Counted from the stretch's first letter, positions 44,115 to 53,345 are shown. The stretch: DNA of 64,000 nt from Paenibacillus phytorum (GCF_013141715.1 NZ_WHOA01000091.1:28554-92553), one strand, 5' to 3'. Notes: generated from the sequence alone by a model not told the origin. Program-made: numbers and translations.

Positions 44115-45863
44115 TCAGCCCACAACAGCCGACTCACCCTTCTGCAGCTGATACATTTTCGCGTATCGGCCACCCAGCGCCATCAGCGTCTCATGATTGC
44201 CACGCTCGGCAATCTCGCCGCGGTGCAGCACGAGAATCTGATCCGCATCACGGATCGTAGACAGCCTGTGCGCGATGACCAAGGTCGTGCGCCCTTCGCT
44301 GACTACCTTCAGTGCTCGCTGGATCAGGCCTTCCGTCTCACTGTCGATGCTGGCTGTCGCTTCATCCAAGATGAGGATCGACGGGTCGAAGGCCAGCGCT
44401 CGCGCGAACGAAATGAGCTGTCTTTGACCGGAAGACAGGGTGCTTCCCCGCTCCACAACCTGCTCATCATAGCCGTTAGGCAGCTGCTCAATGAATGAGG
44501 CCGCGCCTACATCTCTTAGCGCATTTTTCACGCGTTTAAGCGAAATCTCCTCATTATAGAGGCTCACATTAAACTTGATATCTCCCGCAAACAAGAACGG
44601 GTCCTGCAAAACAATGCCCATATGCTTACGCAGCGCTTGCTTCGACATCTTCCGGATATCCCGGCCATCAATCGTGATGCTGCCCTCATCCGGTTCATAG
44701 AAACCGAGAAGCAGGTTCATGATGGAGCTTTTGCCTGAGCCTGTATGTCCGACCAAGGCTACAGTTTCCCCTTTGCGAGCTTCGAACGAAATATGTTTCA
44801 GTACGTTTTCCCCTGCTTTATACGCAAAGGTTACGTCCTCGAACTTCACGACGCCTTCAGGGCGACTGACTTTATCCGTCTTCTCTACCTCTTGGCCTTC
44901 CATGTCTAGGATAGTGAACACCTTATCCGCGGAAACAAAGGCTCTTTGTGCATTCGTCAATTGATCGAAAATCCCGATAATCGGTTGAAAGATCCGCCCG
45001 AGATAGTCGATGAAAGCATAAAACACCCCGAAAGAAATCACAGTTGTCAACGATTCACGACCAAAATACCAAATGACCATAGCCGTCACCAAGCTGCCGA
45101 TGGTCCCCACAATATTACGAGAGGATAAGGAAAAAATGCGGAACTGCTTAAGCTGATTTACATAGCGATCCTTGTTCAGTACTTCGAATTCCTCAAGCGT
45201 CACTTTCTCCCGGCGAAAAGCTTGAATAATTGGCATAACGACGATCGACTCATTAATCATTGCGTTCATATCACTCAGCCGAGCACGCATAATGGTGATG
45301 AAGATTTTCGAATATTTTAAGTGAACGACCATAACTAACGCAAAGATAGGCGGCAGCACCAAGCAAAAAAGAGCGAGATGCCAATCCAGAATGAATAAAG
45401 CTACAAAGATGCCCGTTAGCTGCATCATGCTTACGACGAACGTAGCCATGAAGCTCATGAATAAATCGCGGACCGCCTCCGTATCGTTCGCAATTCGAGA
45501 TACAACCTGCCCGATCGGCGTGTTATCAAAATAGCGCAGCGAAATGCGCTGAATGTGCTGCATTAAGTCCATGCGCATGTTTTTAATAATTTGCAAAGCC
45601 GTAGATTGAAGCAGATAGGCTTGCGAGAAATTACAGATGCTTGCTATAAGGAGTAGTCCCATATATAAGCCTAACAACTTAAGTACAGGCGCCATCGTAT
45701 GTGTACCTGTAGACAAATGCTGATCGATAATGGTTTTGGTTATATAAGGTCCGCCCAGCTCGGCGCCTACTGCACAGCATAGAATGAGCAGCGCGCCGAT
45801 AATCCTGAACTTATAGACGAGAGCATACGAAATCAGCCTTCTCGCCGTGGACGGTTTCTGCAT
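44115..45863 (-). CDS. ABC exporter half-transporter with canonical ATPase site (BmrD/YheH-like)
   Basis: The 582-residue protein has an N-terminal six-helix ABC exporter domain (to about residue 320) and a nucleotide-binding domain. Walker A is GHTGSGKSS, the signature LSSGQRQ, and Walker B ILILDEATASID with the catalytic Glu present. ATG 45863 has GGGAGG seven bases upstream; longer in-frame starts overlap the preceding gene. It follows the second half-transporter gene closely, so the two form a heterodimer like BmrCD or LmrCD, probably a multidrug or lipid exporter. Confidence 0.9.
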   Translation of the reverse strand: MQKPSTARRLISYALVYKFRIIGALLILCCAVGAELGGPYITKTIIDQHLSTGTHTMAPVLKLLGLYMGLLLIASICNFSQAYLLQSTALQIIKNMRMDLMQHIQRISLRYFDNTPIGQVVSRIANDTEAVRDLFMSFMATFVVSMMQLTGIFVALFILDWHLALFCLVLPPIFALVMVVHLKYSKIFITIMRARLSDMNAMINESIVVMPIIQAFRREKVTLEEFEVLNKDRYVNQLKQFRIFSLSSRNIVGTIGSLVTAMVIWYFGRESLTTVISFGVFYAFIDYLGRIFQPIIGIFDQLTNAQRAFVSADKVFTILDMEGQEVEKTDKVSRPEGVVKFEDVTFAYKAGENVLKHISFEARKGETVALVGHTGSGKSSIMNLLLGFYEPDEGSITIDGRDIRKMSKQALRKHMGIVLQDPFLFAGDIKFNVSLYNEEISLKRVKNALRDVGAASFIEQLPNGYDEQVVERGSTLSSGQRQLISFARALAFDPSILILDEATASIDSETEGLIQRALKVVSEGRTTLVIAHRLSTIRDADQILVLHRGEIAERGNHETLMALGGRYAKMYQLQKGESAVVG

Positions 45864-45889
45864 TTTGTCGTCCTCCCTTCTTCTGTTTG

Positions 45890-47632
45890 TCATTCTTCCA
45901 AACTCGCTTCCATTTGTTGACGCTCCCACTGCTCTCGGTACCAGCCGCCGAACAGCATCAGCTCTTCGTGGGTACCCTCTTCGACGATTCGTCCCTCATC
46001 TAGGACGAGGATCCAATTCGCATGGCTCACAGCCGAGAGCCGGTGCGTGCTGATCAATGTTGTTCTGCCCGCGCGTTCCTTACGGATATGCTGGAGAATG
46101 CGGCTTTCCGTCCGCGCATCGACAGCGGATAACGAGTCATCAAGCAGCAGGATTTCCGAATCGATCAGAAGGGCTCTAGCAATTGCCAAACGCTGCTTCT
46201 GTCCACCTGAAAGCATGACGCCATTTTCGCCGACAATTGTCGCTAGGCCTTCCGGCATTTGCTCGATATCTTGGGTAAAAGAGGCCATCTCAATGGCCCT
46301 TGCAATCTCTTCCGGCGAAGCGTCGTGCTTACCCAGCGCGACATTGTCGCGAATGGATTTCGACAGCAGCAGATGTTCCTGCGGAACGTAGGCAACCCAA
46401 CGTTTCACCTGATCCAAGGCGATTCTCTCAATCGGCACGCCTGCAATTAGCAGCTTACCTGGTTCGATCGGGAATTGCCGCAGCAGCTGCTTCAGCAGCG
46501 TGCTTTTGCCACTACCCGTACGGCCTACAATCCCTAGCGTCTGCCCTCTTTCTAATTGGAAAGAAACGTTAACAAGACTTGGATGGTTTGCGGTCGGATA
46601 CGTAAAGGTTAAATCCTTCATCTCGATACGTTCCGGCACACTCACCGAAATTGGTGCATCGACATCCACAATATCCGCTTTCTGCGTCAGCGCTGTATCC
46701 AGACGGTCAGCCGAGGCACTTCCGCGCTGCAGAACATTAATAAACTCGCCGAAAGAAATCATCGGCCAGATGAGCATACCTAGGTAAATATTAAATGAAA
46801 TCAGCTGACCCAGCGTGATCTCATTATGAAAGACCATATAAGAGCCATAACCAATGCCTATCGAATAACTTAGACCGACAATCAACGATGTAAGCGGCTG
46901 AAAAAGTGCATTCAGCATGGACACACGTCTATTCTTATTCATCACTTCTGACGTAACCTTATCGAAGGCGACTAAATCATGATCTTCCTGAACATAAGAA
47001 CGAATCACACGAATGCCAGAGATGGACTCGAGTGCATGATCATTCATTTGGCCGAAAGAGGCCTGTGCAGCAAGGAAGCGAACTCTCACTTTTTGACCTA
47101 GCTTACTAATTACCAAGGCTAGAAAAGGCAAAGGAATTAGCGCCGCAATCATTAATTTGAAGCTAATTAGGGAAATCATAGTAATAATAACGACAGATGC
47201 CCCAACCAATGTGTGAACGAGTGTCATAACGCCGTAACCAGCGGTTTGGCCAATAGCAAGCACGTCGTTGGTGGCTAATGCCATTAATTGACCCGTGCTG
47301 TTGCGTTGGAAGAAAGCCGGTGTCATTTTCGTCAGATGAGCGAGTAAACGCCCCCTGAGCACTTTCTCAACGAGTGCCGAATTACCGAATAAGGTCGTGA
47401 TCCAAACATAAGTAATTACATATAATAGGAGAGACAAGCCTATAAGCAGAAGGACCGTCTGACTTAGGCTAGATGACGTTAAATTCCCGCTGCCAATCTG
47501 ATCAATTGTATTCCCTATCATTTTAGGCGGAATCGTCGCCAATAAATTCACACAGACCATTAAGCTAATAGCAAGCACGTAGTATTTCCATCTTTCTTTG
47601 AAAAACCACCGCAATTTGATTACAAAAGACAA
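45890..47632 (-). CDS. ABC exporter half-transporter with degenerate Walker B (BmrC/YheI-like)
   Basis: The roughly 580-residue protein has six membrane helices and an ATPase domain. Walker A is GRTGSGKST and the signature is LSGGQKQR, but Walker B reads ILLLDDSLSAVD, with Asp in place of the catalytic Glu. One degenerate site is the rule in heterodimeric exporters such as BmrC/BmrD, so this should be the partner of the gene that follows. The start is uncertain: GTG 47641 overlaps the AAAGGGG ribosome site, so TTG 47632, eight bases after it, is preferred. Confidence 0.88.
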   Translation of the reverse strand: MSFVIKLRWFFKERWKYYVLAISLMVCVNLLATIPPKMIGNTIDQIGSGNLTSSSLSQTVLLLIGLSLLLYVITYVWITTLFGNSALVEKVLRGRLLAHLTKMTPAFFQRNSTGQLMALATNDVLAIGQTAGYGVMTLVHTLVGASVVIITMISLISFKLMIAALIPLPFLALVISKLGQKVRVRFLAAQASFGQMNDHALESISGIRVIRSYVQEDHDLVAFDKVTSEVMNKNRRVSMLNALFQPLTSLIVGLSYSIGIGYGSYMVFHNEITLGQLISFNIYLGMLIWPMISFGEFINVLQRGSASADRLDTALTQKADIVDVDAPISVSVPERIEMKDLTFTYPTANHPSLVNVSFQLERGQTLGIVGRTGSGKSTLLKQLLRQFPIEPGKLLIAGVPIERIALDQVKRWVAYVPQEHLLLSKSIRDNVALGKHDASPEEIARAIEMASFTQDIEQMPEGLATIVGENGVMLSGGQKQRLAIARALLIDSEILLLDDSLSAVDARTESRILQHIRKERAGRTTLISTHRLSAVSHANWILVLDEGRIVEEGTHEELMLFGGWYREQWERQQMEASLEE

Positions 47633-47809
47633 GATTTCCACCCCTTTCCATTTCCCACTAAGATTGATTTTATAGTTTAAGCCAATTGAAGTCTACTTAT
47701 TAAGTCGTTTTTAACGAAACTTTCCGTCAACCTGCAACATTCTGGATACCCCCTTCGTTTAGAAGACAGACTATCAAACACAACTTACATACAGGAAGGA
47801 ATTACAACC

Positions 47810-48850
47810 ATGAATCGTACGATGAAAAAGAGCTTAGCTATCCTATCCTTATCCGCCATGATGACGACGGGCGCAGCCTATGCTGCAACGAACGAAACTG
47901 TCCAAACGACTACTATTATGCCTGTCACTACACAAGCTGCTTCAGAGGCTATTTCCGTTCAAGTCAATGGAGGAGCCCTTTCCGAGAAAGGTTATTTGAA
48001 AGCTGCTGCAACTGAACCAATGCTGCCACTTCGAGCTGTAACGGAGAGCCTGGGCTTCAAACTCACTTGGAATCAAGAAACGCTTTCCGTTGATTTGTTG
48101 AAAGGCAATGTATTTACAACCGTCAAGACTGGCGAAGATCGCTATGCAATTAATAAAATGTTCACAACGCTTGGTACGGCGCCTGAATTGGTCGATAACA
48201 AGCTTTACGTGCCTGCTTCCTTTGTCAGCAAAGTGCTGCACGGATCTATCACAACGGAAGGAGCTTCGGTTTCTATCGCGATGAAAGAGGATGTTAAGAA
48301 AGTTCAAACGACTGGCGTAATCACTTCAATTCGACCTATCCGTGATTATACAGCGATTCAGATTCAAGGAATTGGCACCGAGGGGATGGTCCTCAATGTG
48401 AACAAAGATACGGAATATCAAATGTTGGATGGCACGAAGCTTAGCCTTTCCGATCTTCATGTTGGTTTAACAGTTACTGCTGAGCATTCTATGGCTGCAA
48501 CCCTCAGCTTGCCGCCACAAACGTCAACTTCCAAGATTACAGTTTTGGACACGAAAAGAGAGGCAAACAGCCTCGGTACAGCTGGCGTGGTTGAAGAAGT
48601 CCGCACCGATGATAAGGGTAATATGAGTGTCCTTATTAAAGGTACGGGTTTAACGGAAACTACTCCGAGTGAGGTTGTTCTACACATTGGAGACGAGACT
48701 GCTATCGTCGATAAAAACGGCGACAAAGTGGAGAAATCCGCTCTTGTTAAAGGCGCGAATGTCATCGGATTTTATGGACCAGCATTGACGAAAAGCCTTC
48801 CTCCTATCGGTCAAGCATGGAAAATCGTTGTAGGTGTTAAACAAGAATAG
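47810..48850 (+). CDS. Secreted protein with copper-amine-oxidase-N-like domain
   Basis: The 346-residue protein has a Sec signal peptide (MNRTMKKSLAILSLSAMM, cleavage near AYA). Residues about 45-160 resemble the copper amine oxidase N-terminal domain common in Paenibacillus surface proteins: ISVQVNGGAL, PMLPLRAVTESLGFKLTW and LYVPASFVSKVL. The remaining part is beta-rich with repeated TGVITSIRP- and AGVVEEVRT-like segments. These are non-catalytic domains thought to act at the cell surface. Despite the family name, nothing suggests copper oxidase activity. A GGAAGG site precedes ATG 47810; a terminator follows. Confidence 0.85.
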   Translation: MNRTMKKSLAILSLSAMMTTGAAYAATNETVQTTTIMPVTTQAASEAISVQVNGGALSEKGYLKAAATEPMLPLRAVTESLGFKLTWNQETLSVDLLKGNVFTTVKTGEDRYAINKMFTTLGTAPELVDNKLYVPASFVSKVLHGSITTEGASVSIAMKEDVKKVQTTGVITSIRPIRDYTAIQIQGIGTEGMVLNVNKDTEYQMLDGTKLSLSDLHVGLTVTAEHSMAATLSLPPQTSTSKITVLDTKREANSLGTAGVVEEVRTDDKGNMSVLIKGTGLTETTPSEVVLHIGDETAIVDKNGDKVEKSALVKGANVIGFYGPALTKSLPPIGQAWKIVVGVKQE

Positions 48851-48872
48851 GTTTTACTTTAAAATATCGAAG

Positions 48873-48900
48873 AAACCTTCCATCTTTGGAGGGTTTTTTT
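48873..48900 (+). terminator. Rho-independent terminator
   Basis: AACCTTCC ATCTTT GGAGGGTT forms a stem, followed by seven Ts. Confidence 0.85.
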
Positions 48901-48943
48901 GCTCATTTGTAAAGTATCTACACTGTCCAAATGCTCTGTTTTT

Positions 48944-48952
48944 TGATACAAT
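48944..48952 (+). promoter_or_regulatory. Extended -10 promoter of the threonine synthase gene
   Basis: TGATACAAT is an extended -10 element 31 bases upstream of the start codon; the -35 region is weak (CTGTCC). No T-box or riboswitch is seen in the short leader. Confidence 0.45.
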
Positions 48953-48982
48953 AACTGAAAATTCAATCGTAAGGGGACTCAT

Positions 48983-50371
48983 ATGGAATACATTAGCACT
49001 CGCGGAAAAGTAGAACCCATCGGCTTCATCGACGCCATCTTGATGGGATTGGCAGACGACGGCGGTTTACTTGTTCCTAAGCATATCCCACAATTATCGG
49101 CAGACACGCTTCAGAAGTGGCAAAAGCTCTCCTACTCGGAGTTGGCTCTTGAAATTTTCTCACTATATGTGAATAACGAAATCCCGCGCGATGAGCTGAA
49201 GCAGCTCGTTGACGATAGCTATGCAACCTTCCGGGATGACGCCGTGACACCTGTCAAACGTCTGAACGACGGCACGTATGTGCTGGAATTGTTCCACGGA
49301 CCTACTTTTGCTTTCAAAGACATCGCTCTGCAGTTCTTGGGTAATCTCTACTCGTACGTTTCTCGTAAAACGAATTCAATTATCCATATTCTTGGAGCCA
49401 CTTCAGGGGATACAGGAGCTTCAGCGATTGAAGGTGTGCGCGGCAAAGAAGGCATCCGGATCTGTATTCTTCACCCCCACGGGAAGGTCAGCAAGGTTCA
49501 AGAGCTGCAGATGACCACGGTTGATGATGCGAACGTGCTGAATCTTTCCGTTGATGGCACTTTCGACGACTGCCAGCGCATTATCAAAGAGCTGTTCGCC
49601 GACGTCGAGTTCAAGCACCGCTACCATTTGCGTGCGATTAACTCCATCAATATTGCCCGCATTTTAGCGCAAACCGTGTATTATTTCTATGCTTATTTCC
49701 AAGTAGTGAACAGCAATCCGGCTGAAAAGGTTACTTTCAGTGTGCCGACCGGTAACTTCGGCGATATCTTTGCTGGCTATTTGGCTCAGAAAATGGGGCT
49801 TCCTATTCATAAACTCATTCTCGCCACGAACGAGAACAATATCCTTGAGCGCTTCGTCAAGGAAGGTGTCTACCAGCCTGGTGCGTTCCGCGGCACATAC
49901 AGTCCTTCCATGGACATTCAAGTAGCTAGTAACTTCGAGCGTTACTTGTTCTACCTCTATGGCGAAGACGCGCAAGCAGTCTCGGCTATCATGGATCAAT
50001 TCAAGGCTGAAGGCCGTATTGTTATCGCTGCTGACAAGCTGCAAGCCGTGCAATCTGACTTCGCTGCATATGGCGTGCAGAACGAAGAGTGCCTCGACAC
50101 AATCAGCGAGTACTATGAGAAATACGCGTATTTGCTAGATCCGCATACAGCTTGCGGAGTAGCTGCTGCTGACAAGCTCGCTGTAGACGGTGAAGTGACG
50201 GTTGCCCTTTCGACCGCTCATCCAGCTAAATTCGATGAGTCGATCCGTTTGCGCAGCATTGAGCAGACTTATCCGCAGCAAATTCAAGCGCTATTCGATA
50301 AGCCGCAATTCCAAACGATCGTTGGTGGTACGAACGACGAGATCAAGGATCAACTCGTTAAGTTTTTCTAA
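48983..50371 (+). CDS. thrC: Threonine synthase, long form
   Basis: The 462-residue PLP enzyme turns O-phosphohomoserine into threonine. The lysine binding PLP is in FHGPTFAFKDIALQFLGN, the phosphate-binding loop in GATSGDTGASAIEGVRGKEG, and SVPTGNFGDIFAGYLAQKMG and LSTAHPAKFDES are further family blocks. Length and N-terminal domain match the E. coli-type long enzyme, not the roughly 350-residue Bacillus subtilis ThrC, so it may be a second threonine synthase. ATG 48983 follows AAGGGG. No hom or thrB gene is adjacent; it has its own promoter and terminator. Confidence 0.95.
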   Translation: MEYISTRGKVEPIGFIDAILMGLADDGGLLVPKHIPQLSADTLQKWQKLSYSELALEIFSLYVNNEIPRDELKQLVDDSYATFRDDAVTPVKRLNDGTYVLELFHGPTFAFKDIALQFLGNLYSYVSRKTNSIIHILGATSGDTGASAIEGVRGKEGIRICILHPHGKVSKVQELQMTTVDDANVLNLSVDGTFDDCQRIIKELFADVEFKHRYHLRAINSINIARILAQTVYYFYAYFQVVNSNPAEKVTFSVPTGNFGDIFAGYLAQKMGLPIHKLILATNENNILERFVKEGVYQPGAFRGTYSPSMDIQVASNFERYLFYLYGEDAQAVSAIMDQFKAEGRIVIAADKLQAVQSDFAAYGVQNEECLDTISEYYEKYAYLLDPHTACGVAAADKLAVDGEVTVALSTAHPAKFDESIRLRSIEQTYPQQIQALFDKPQFQTIVGGTNDEIKDQLVKFF

Positions 50372-50382
50372 TGATGTGAAGA

Positions 50383-50417
50383 AGCCCCGAAGACAATTGT
50401 CTTCGAGGCTTTTTTTA
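50383..50417 (+). terminator. Rho-independent terminator of thrC
   Basis: AGCCCCGAAGACAATTGTCTTCGAGGCT forms a long stem, followed by seven Ts. It may also serve the convergent gene. Confidence 0.88.
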
Positions 50418-50420
50418 TCC

Positions 50421-51083
50421 CTATTTCTTAAACTGTTTAGGAAATTGTTTAATGATCCCGTCCGAAAGAAAATCGGCCAGCATAAAAATATGGTCCTCGT
50501 ATTGTTCGAACGTAGCTATGTCCGCTTCCCAATCCTTTTTGTGCCTAGCTAACACATTGTTTGTGAGCAATTGCAAGTGCCCATACATTAGATCTTGCGC
50601 GGTTTTCATGGGCCAATTCGGGTTCGCTTTGCTGAGAAATGCGGCGATATCATCGGCATTCCGATACCACTCTTTGTTGTACTTCTCGAAATCAGCTGAA
50701 TTACCGCTTTTGACTGCGGCTATCACTTTGCTTGCAAGAACGATATGCTCAGTTAACAGGTCACCTAGTTGATTACCAGCGGCCTCTCCGTAATACGGTT
50801 TTATCGCATTTCCGATGTCCTTCTGATTCTTGAGCAGTCTAGCCAGCACCTTTTCTTGATCTTCTAAGCCAGCAAGGGCGCTTACAAGGTAGCTTCTGGT
50901 CCAAAAAACATGATCGATCCACAACTTTCTTAAATCGCCTTTCAGCTTTACCATTGATTGGCTGTAGCAATGCATTTTTACGACGGCGTGTTCATCCACC
51001 ACCTTAGCCTCAGCTCTGAGCGGAATAACACTTAAAGCAATGGACATGGAAAGCAACGTTACCTTTAGAAACTTGCCTTGCAT
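50421..51083 (-). CDS. Secreted alpha-helical protein of unknown function
   Basis: The 220-residue protein has a signal peptide (KFLKVTLLSMSIALSVIPLR, cleavage near AEA) and a mature part predicted to be nearly all helical, like a four-helix bundle: LWIDHVFWTRSYLVSALAGL, AGNQLGDLLTEHIVLASKVI, WYRNADDIAAFLSKANPNW and MYGHLQLLTNNVLARH. Conserved His, Trp and Asp residues in these helices could bind a metal or a small ligand. I recognise it as a Bacillus/Paenibacillus family of unknown role, sometimes given unrelated enzyme names. ATG 51083 has GGAG eight bases upstream; the longer frame to 51245 is not protein-like. Confidence 0.75.
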   Translation of the reverse strand: MQGKFLKVTLLSMSIALSVIPLRAEAKVVDEHAVVKMHCYSQSMVKLKGDLRKLWIDHVFWTRSYLVSALAGLEDQEKVLARLLKNQKDIGNAIKPYYGEAAGNQLGDLLTEHIVLASKVIAAVKSGNSADFEKYNKEWYRNADDIAAFLSKANPNWPMKTAQDLMYGHLQLLTNNVLARHKKDWEADIATFEQYEDHIFMLADFLSDGIIKQFPKQFKK

Positions 51084-51293
51084 CAACATCTCTCCTTTTG
51101 GCATAAATGGGTATACAGTCCGTTTATTGTGTGCTTGTGGACTATTTTCATTCATGAAAAGAGATTGATTGTTACCCCAGTAAAAATCAGTCCTCCGACC
51201 GATACCCATCCTCCCCCTGGTAGGAAGACACTTTTCCCTTGTCATGATATCCTTAAAGTAATTGAGAATGGATAATAACGTTTAGGAGTGAGC

Positions 51294-51809
51294 ATGTTGA
51301 ATATGAATCGCAGCGCCTTTCTTGGCCCAATATTGATTATTTTAGGTATTTTTATGTTTCTAAAAGGTGATAGTACGTTTAATACCGGTACCATTTTTGA
51401 GTATTTCTGGCCAACCTTGTTTGTCATACCCGTGGGCGTGTTTTTCCACTGGTTATACTTCTTCATCCTGCAGCGGCGGGGTGTCGGCGTGCTTGTCCCA
51501 GGAGGGATTATGTTAACGACAGGCATCATCTGCCAAATCTCCATGCTGTTCGATATCTGGCACCTTATGTGGCCAGGATTCATGCTGGCTGTTGCCGTCG
51601 GTCTATTCGAACTGTATTGGTTCGGAGGACGAAATAAATGGTTGCTCATCCCGATTAACATTCTAACCGTCATGTCCCTATTGTTCTTCGCCATTTTCTC
51701 CATTGGCTCCATTTTCAGCAAATTTTTCCACAACCAACCGATAATTGCTATCGTTCTCATCATAGTAGGCGGTTTGATGATGCTTACGCGTAATCGGAAA
51801 TCAATGTAA
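51294..51809 (+). CDS. Small integral membrane protein (LiaI/DUF5668-like)
   Basis: The 171-residue protein has about five membrane helices and short loops. The N-terminal LGPILIILGIFMFLKG and the following FWPTLFVIPVGVFFHWLYFF resemble LiaI/DUF5668-type membrane modules of Firmicutes, some linked to cell-envelope stress. No LiaF, LiaS or LiaR gene is adjacent. ATG 51294 lies five bases after GGAG; GTG 51288 and ATG 51303 are alternatives. It is divergent from the secreted-protein gene, sharing a 210-base intergenic region. Confidence 0.7.
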   Translation: MLNMNRSAFLGPILIILGIFMFLKGDSTFNTGTIFEYFWPTLFVIPVGVFFHWLYFFILQRRGVGVLVPGGIMLTTGIICQISMLFDIWHLMWPGFMLAVAVGLFELYWFGGRNKWLLIPINILTVMSLLFFAIFSIGSIFSKFFHNQPIIAIVLIIVGGLMMLTRNRKSM

Positions 51810-51847
51810 TCCTATCAAGAGACGGATTACACTGCTGAGTAAGAAGA

Positions 51848-51884
51848 TGAAAAGGAGCCTCATGAATGTCTCATGGGCTTCTCT
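51848..51884 (-). terminator. Terminator of the intradiol dioxygenase gene
   Basis: On the minus strand AGAAGCCCATGAGA and TCATGAGGCTCCT pair around CAT, followed by TTTTC. The plus-strand side may also end the upstream membrane-protein transcript. Confidence 0.75.
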
Positions 51885-51888
51885 TTAT

Positions 51889-52575
51889 TTATACCTTTAC
51901 AACGAATTGATAGGCGCCCGACTGGCTGCCATCCGCATTGCTTTTAATATCCATCAGCAGTGCCTTGTTGTAGATGCCATCCTTCGCATTGCCCGCTTCA
52001 TTCGGGAAGAAAAGCTGACTCGTCAGCACCTGACCATTCGGCGCCTGCACCTTCACATGAATATGGCGCGTTCGCCCTGGGTACAAGCCCGGCACAATCG
52101 TTTCCAACGTAAACTTGCCTTTATCGTCTGTATATTGATGCCCCCGAAGGGTGAAGCCTTTGTTGTCATATTGACCGTCGGCATCTGCCTGCCAGAAGTC
52201 CAATAACGCATGCGCAACCGGTGTACAGGTCGTGGATACAACGTAGCCTACAAGCGTAAGCTTCGTCCCCTTCATCCCTTGCTCTAGCAGCGAACTTTTC
52301 TCAGGCGAGTTAGGTGTAAAATACGGACCTTCGGTGACAGCTGGCGTCATCTCCTCTGGGGATCCGCACGCAGGTGTTGGCTCCAGATTCGCAGCTTTCG
52401 GTGATTCGCTAGCTGTCGCTTGATTACCTTCAGGCTGAGTCGTTGCACCGCCGCCCAAATTGATTCCGCAGGCTGCTAACGCCGCACTGGTGACCATTAG
52501 AACACTGGATACCAAAAACCGACGACGCGTTATTTTCGCACTCGAAGATTTCGGCTCATTTTGCTTCTCTTCCAT
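51889..52575 (-). CDS. Exported intradiol ring-cleavage dioxygenase-like lipoprotein
   Basis: The 228-residue protein has a twin-arginine-like signal (ITRRRFLVSSVLM) ending in the lipobox LAAC, so it is probably exported folded and lipid-anchored. The catalytic domain matches intradiol dioxygenases: TEGPYFTPN, LLDFWQADADGQYDN supplying a Tyr iron ligand, and PGLYPGRTRHIHVKV with the second Tyr and two His ligands. Such enzymes cleave catechols between the hydroxyls using Fe3+. Extracytoplasmic members are common in soil bacteria, but their true substrates are uncertain. ATG 52575 follows GGGGGG. It lies about 9 kb from the mhq operon, which also handles catechol-like compounds. Confidence 0.88.
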   Translation of the reverse strand: MEEKQNEPKSSSAKITRRRFLVSSVLMVTSAALAACGINLGGGATTQPEGNQATASESPKAANLEPTPACGSPEEMTPAVTEGPYFTPNSPEKSSLLEQGMKGTKLTLVGYVVSTTCTPVAHALLDFWQADADGQYDNKGFTLRGHQYTDDKGKFTLETIVPGLYPGRTRHIHVKVQAPNGQVLTSQLFFPNEAGNAKDGIYNKALLMDIKSNADGSQSGAYQFVVKV

Positions 52576-52712
52576 TGTCGTCCCCCCATTTCAGCCTCTT
52601 GTACGAATAGAATAGCATGGAACTGGGGGAAATTCCCTGAAATTTAGCCGAAGATAGGCTTAAAGTCTGCTGAAAATAGGCGCAGAATAATCAAAAAAAT
52701 GCAGTTCCTAAA

Positions 52713-53315
52713 CTATTTTGAAACAAAAGGATTCCCTTCGACCCAGAACCGCCACGGGTACTCTCTGGCCTCCCCACTATTGTCGATGCCAATTCTCGGT
52801 CCAGCAGCAGCGGATTCTACTGTTTTTCCTTCCGCAATGTAAAGTGGACGCTCAAAGAAAGGTCTTCCATAATCCTCTTTTACAATGCCAAGGGCTTTTG
52901 TTAATTTGCCGGGACCGTTAGTGAGCTCCTTTAGCTTTTTATCGTGGCCGCGGCGATCATACATGAGTTCAATTCCTATGCAGGGCTCCACAGCACGAAT
53001 TAAGACAGCCTCTGGATGATCAGGCTTCCCGCTTACTATGTTCACTAAACAATGGGTATGCATCACGTAGGTATAGACATAGCCCGGAGGGCCAAACATG
53101 ATTTCCGTTCTCGGTGTCCTGCGATTGCCAAAGCTATGAGCGGCACGGTCCCCGGGACCTATGTAGGCTTCTGTTTCTACAATCCAGCCTGCGGCTATGC
53201 CTAATTCAGTTTCTTTCACAAGCAATTTGCCAAGCAGTGAGCGAGCCAAGATCAGTGTGGGTTGCTCAAAAAATGCAGCAGCTACGGGTCGGGAAGACAG
53301 AACATTCATCTCCAT
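52713..53315 (-). CDS. 3-methyladenine DNA glycosylase (AAG/Mpg type)
   Basis: The 200-residue protein belongs to the alkyladenine DNA glycosylase family, which flips out and removes alkylated purines. Family blocks are ARSLLGKLLV, IVETEAYIGPGDRAAHSFGN with the catalytic Glu, and MFGPPGYVYTYVMHTHCLVN, with NGPGKLTKALGI near the end. The length fits bacterial members. ATG 53315 is the first start, with only a weak GAAAG site; ATG two codons later is equally possible. It is read toward the intradiol dioxygenase gene, from which it is separated by about 140 bases without a recognised element. Confidence 0.92.
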   Translation of the reverse strand: MEMNVLSSRPVAAAFFEQPTLILARSLLGKLLVKETELGIAAGWIVETEAYIGPGDRAAHSFGNRRTPRTEIMFGPPGYVYTYVMHTHCLVNIVSGKPDHPEAVLIRAVEPCIGIELMYDRRGHDKKLKELTNGPGKLTKALGIVKEDYGRPFFERPLYIAEGKTVESAAAGPRIGIDNSGEAREYPWRFWVEGNPFVSK

Positions 53316-53345
53316 TCTTTCATGAAATCAGTTCTTCGTCTTACA

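Noticed and set aside
43947..44498. 183-codon plus-strand open frame at the end of the ABC exporter gene
   Set aside because: It spans a strong terminator and the antisense of the ATPase domain; no family resemblance.
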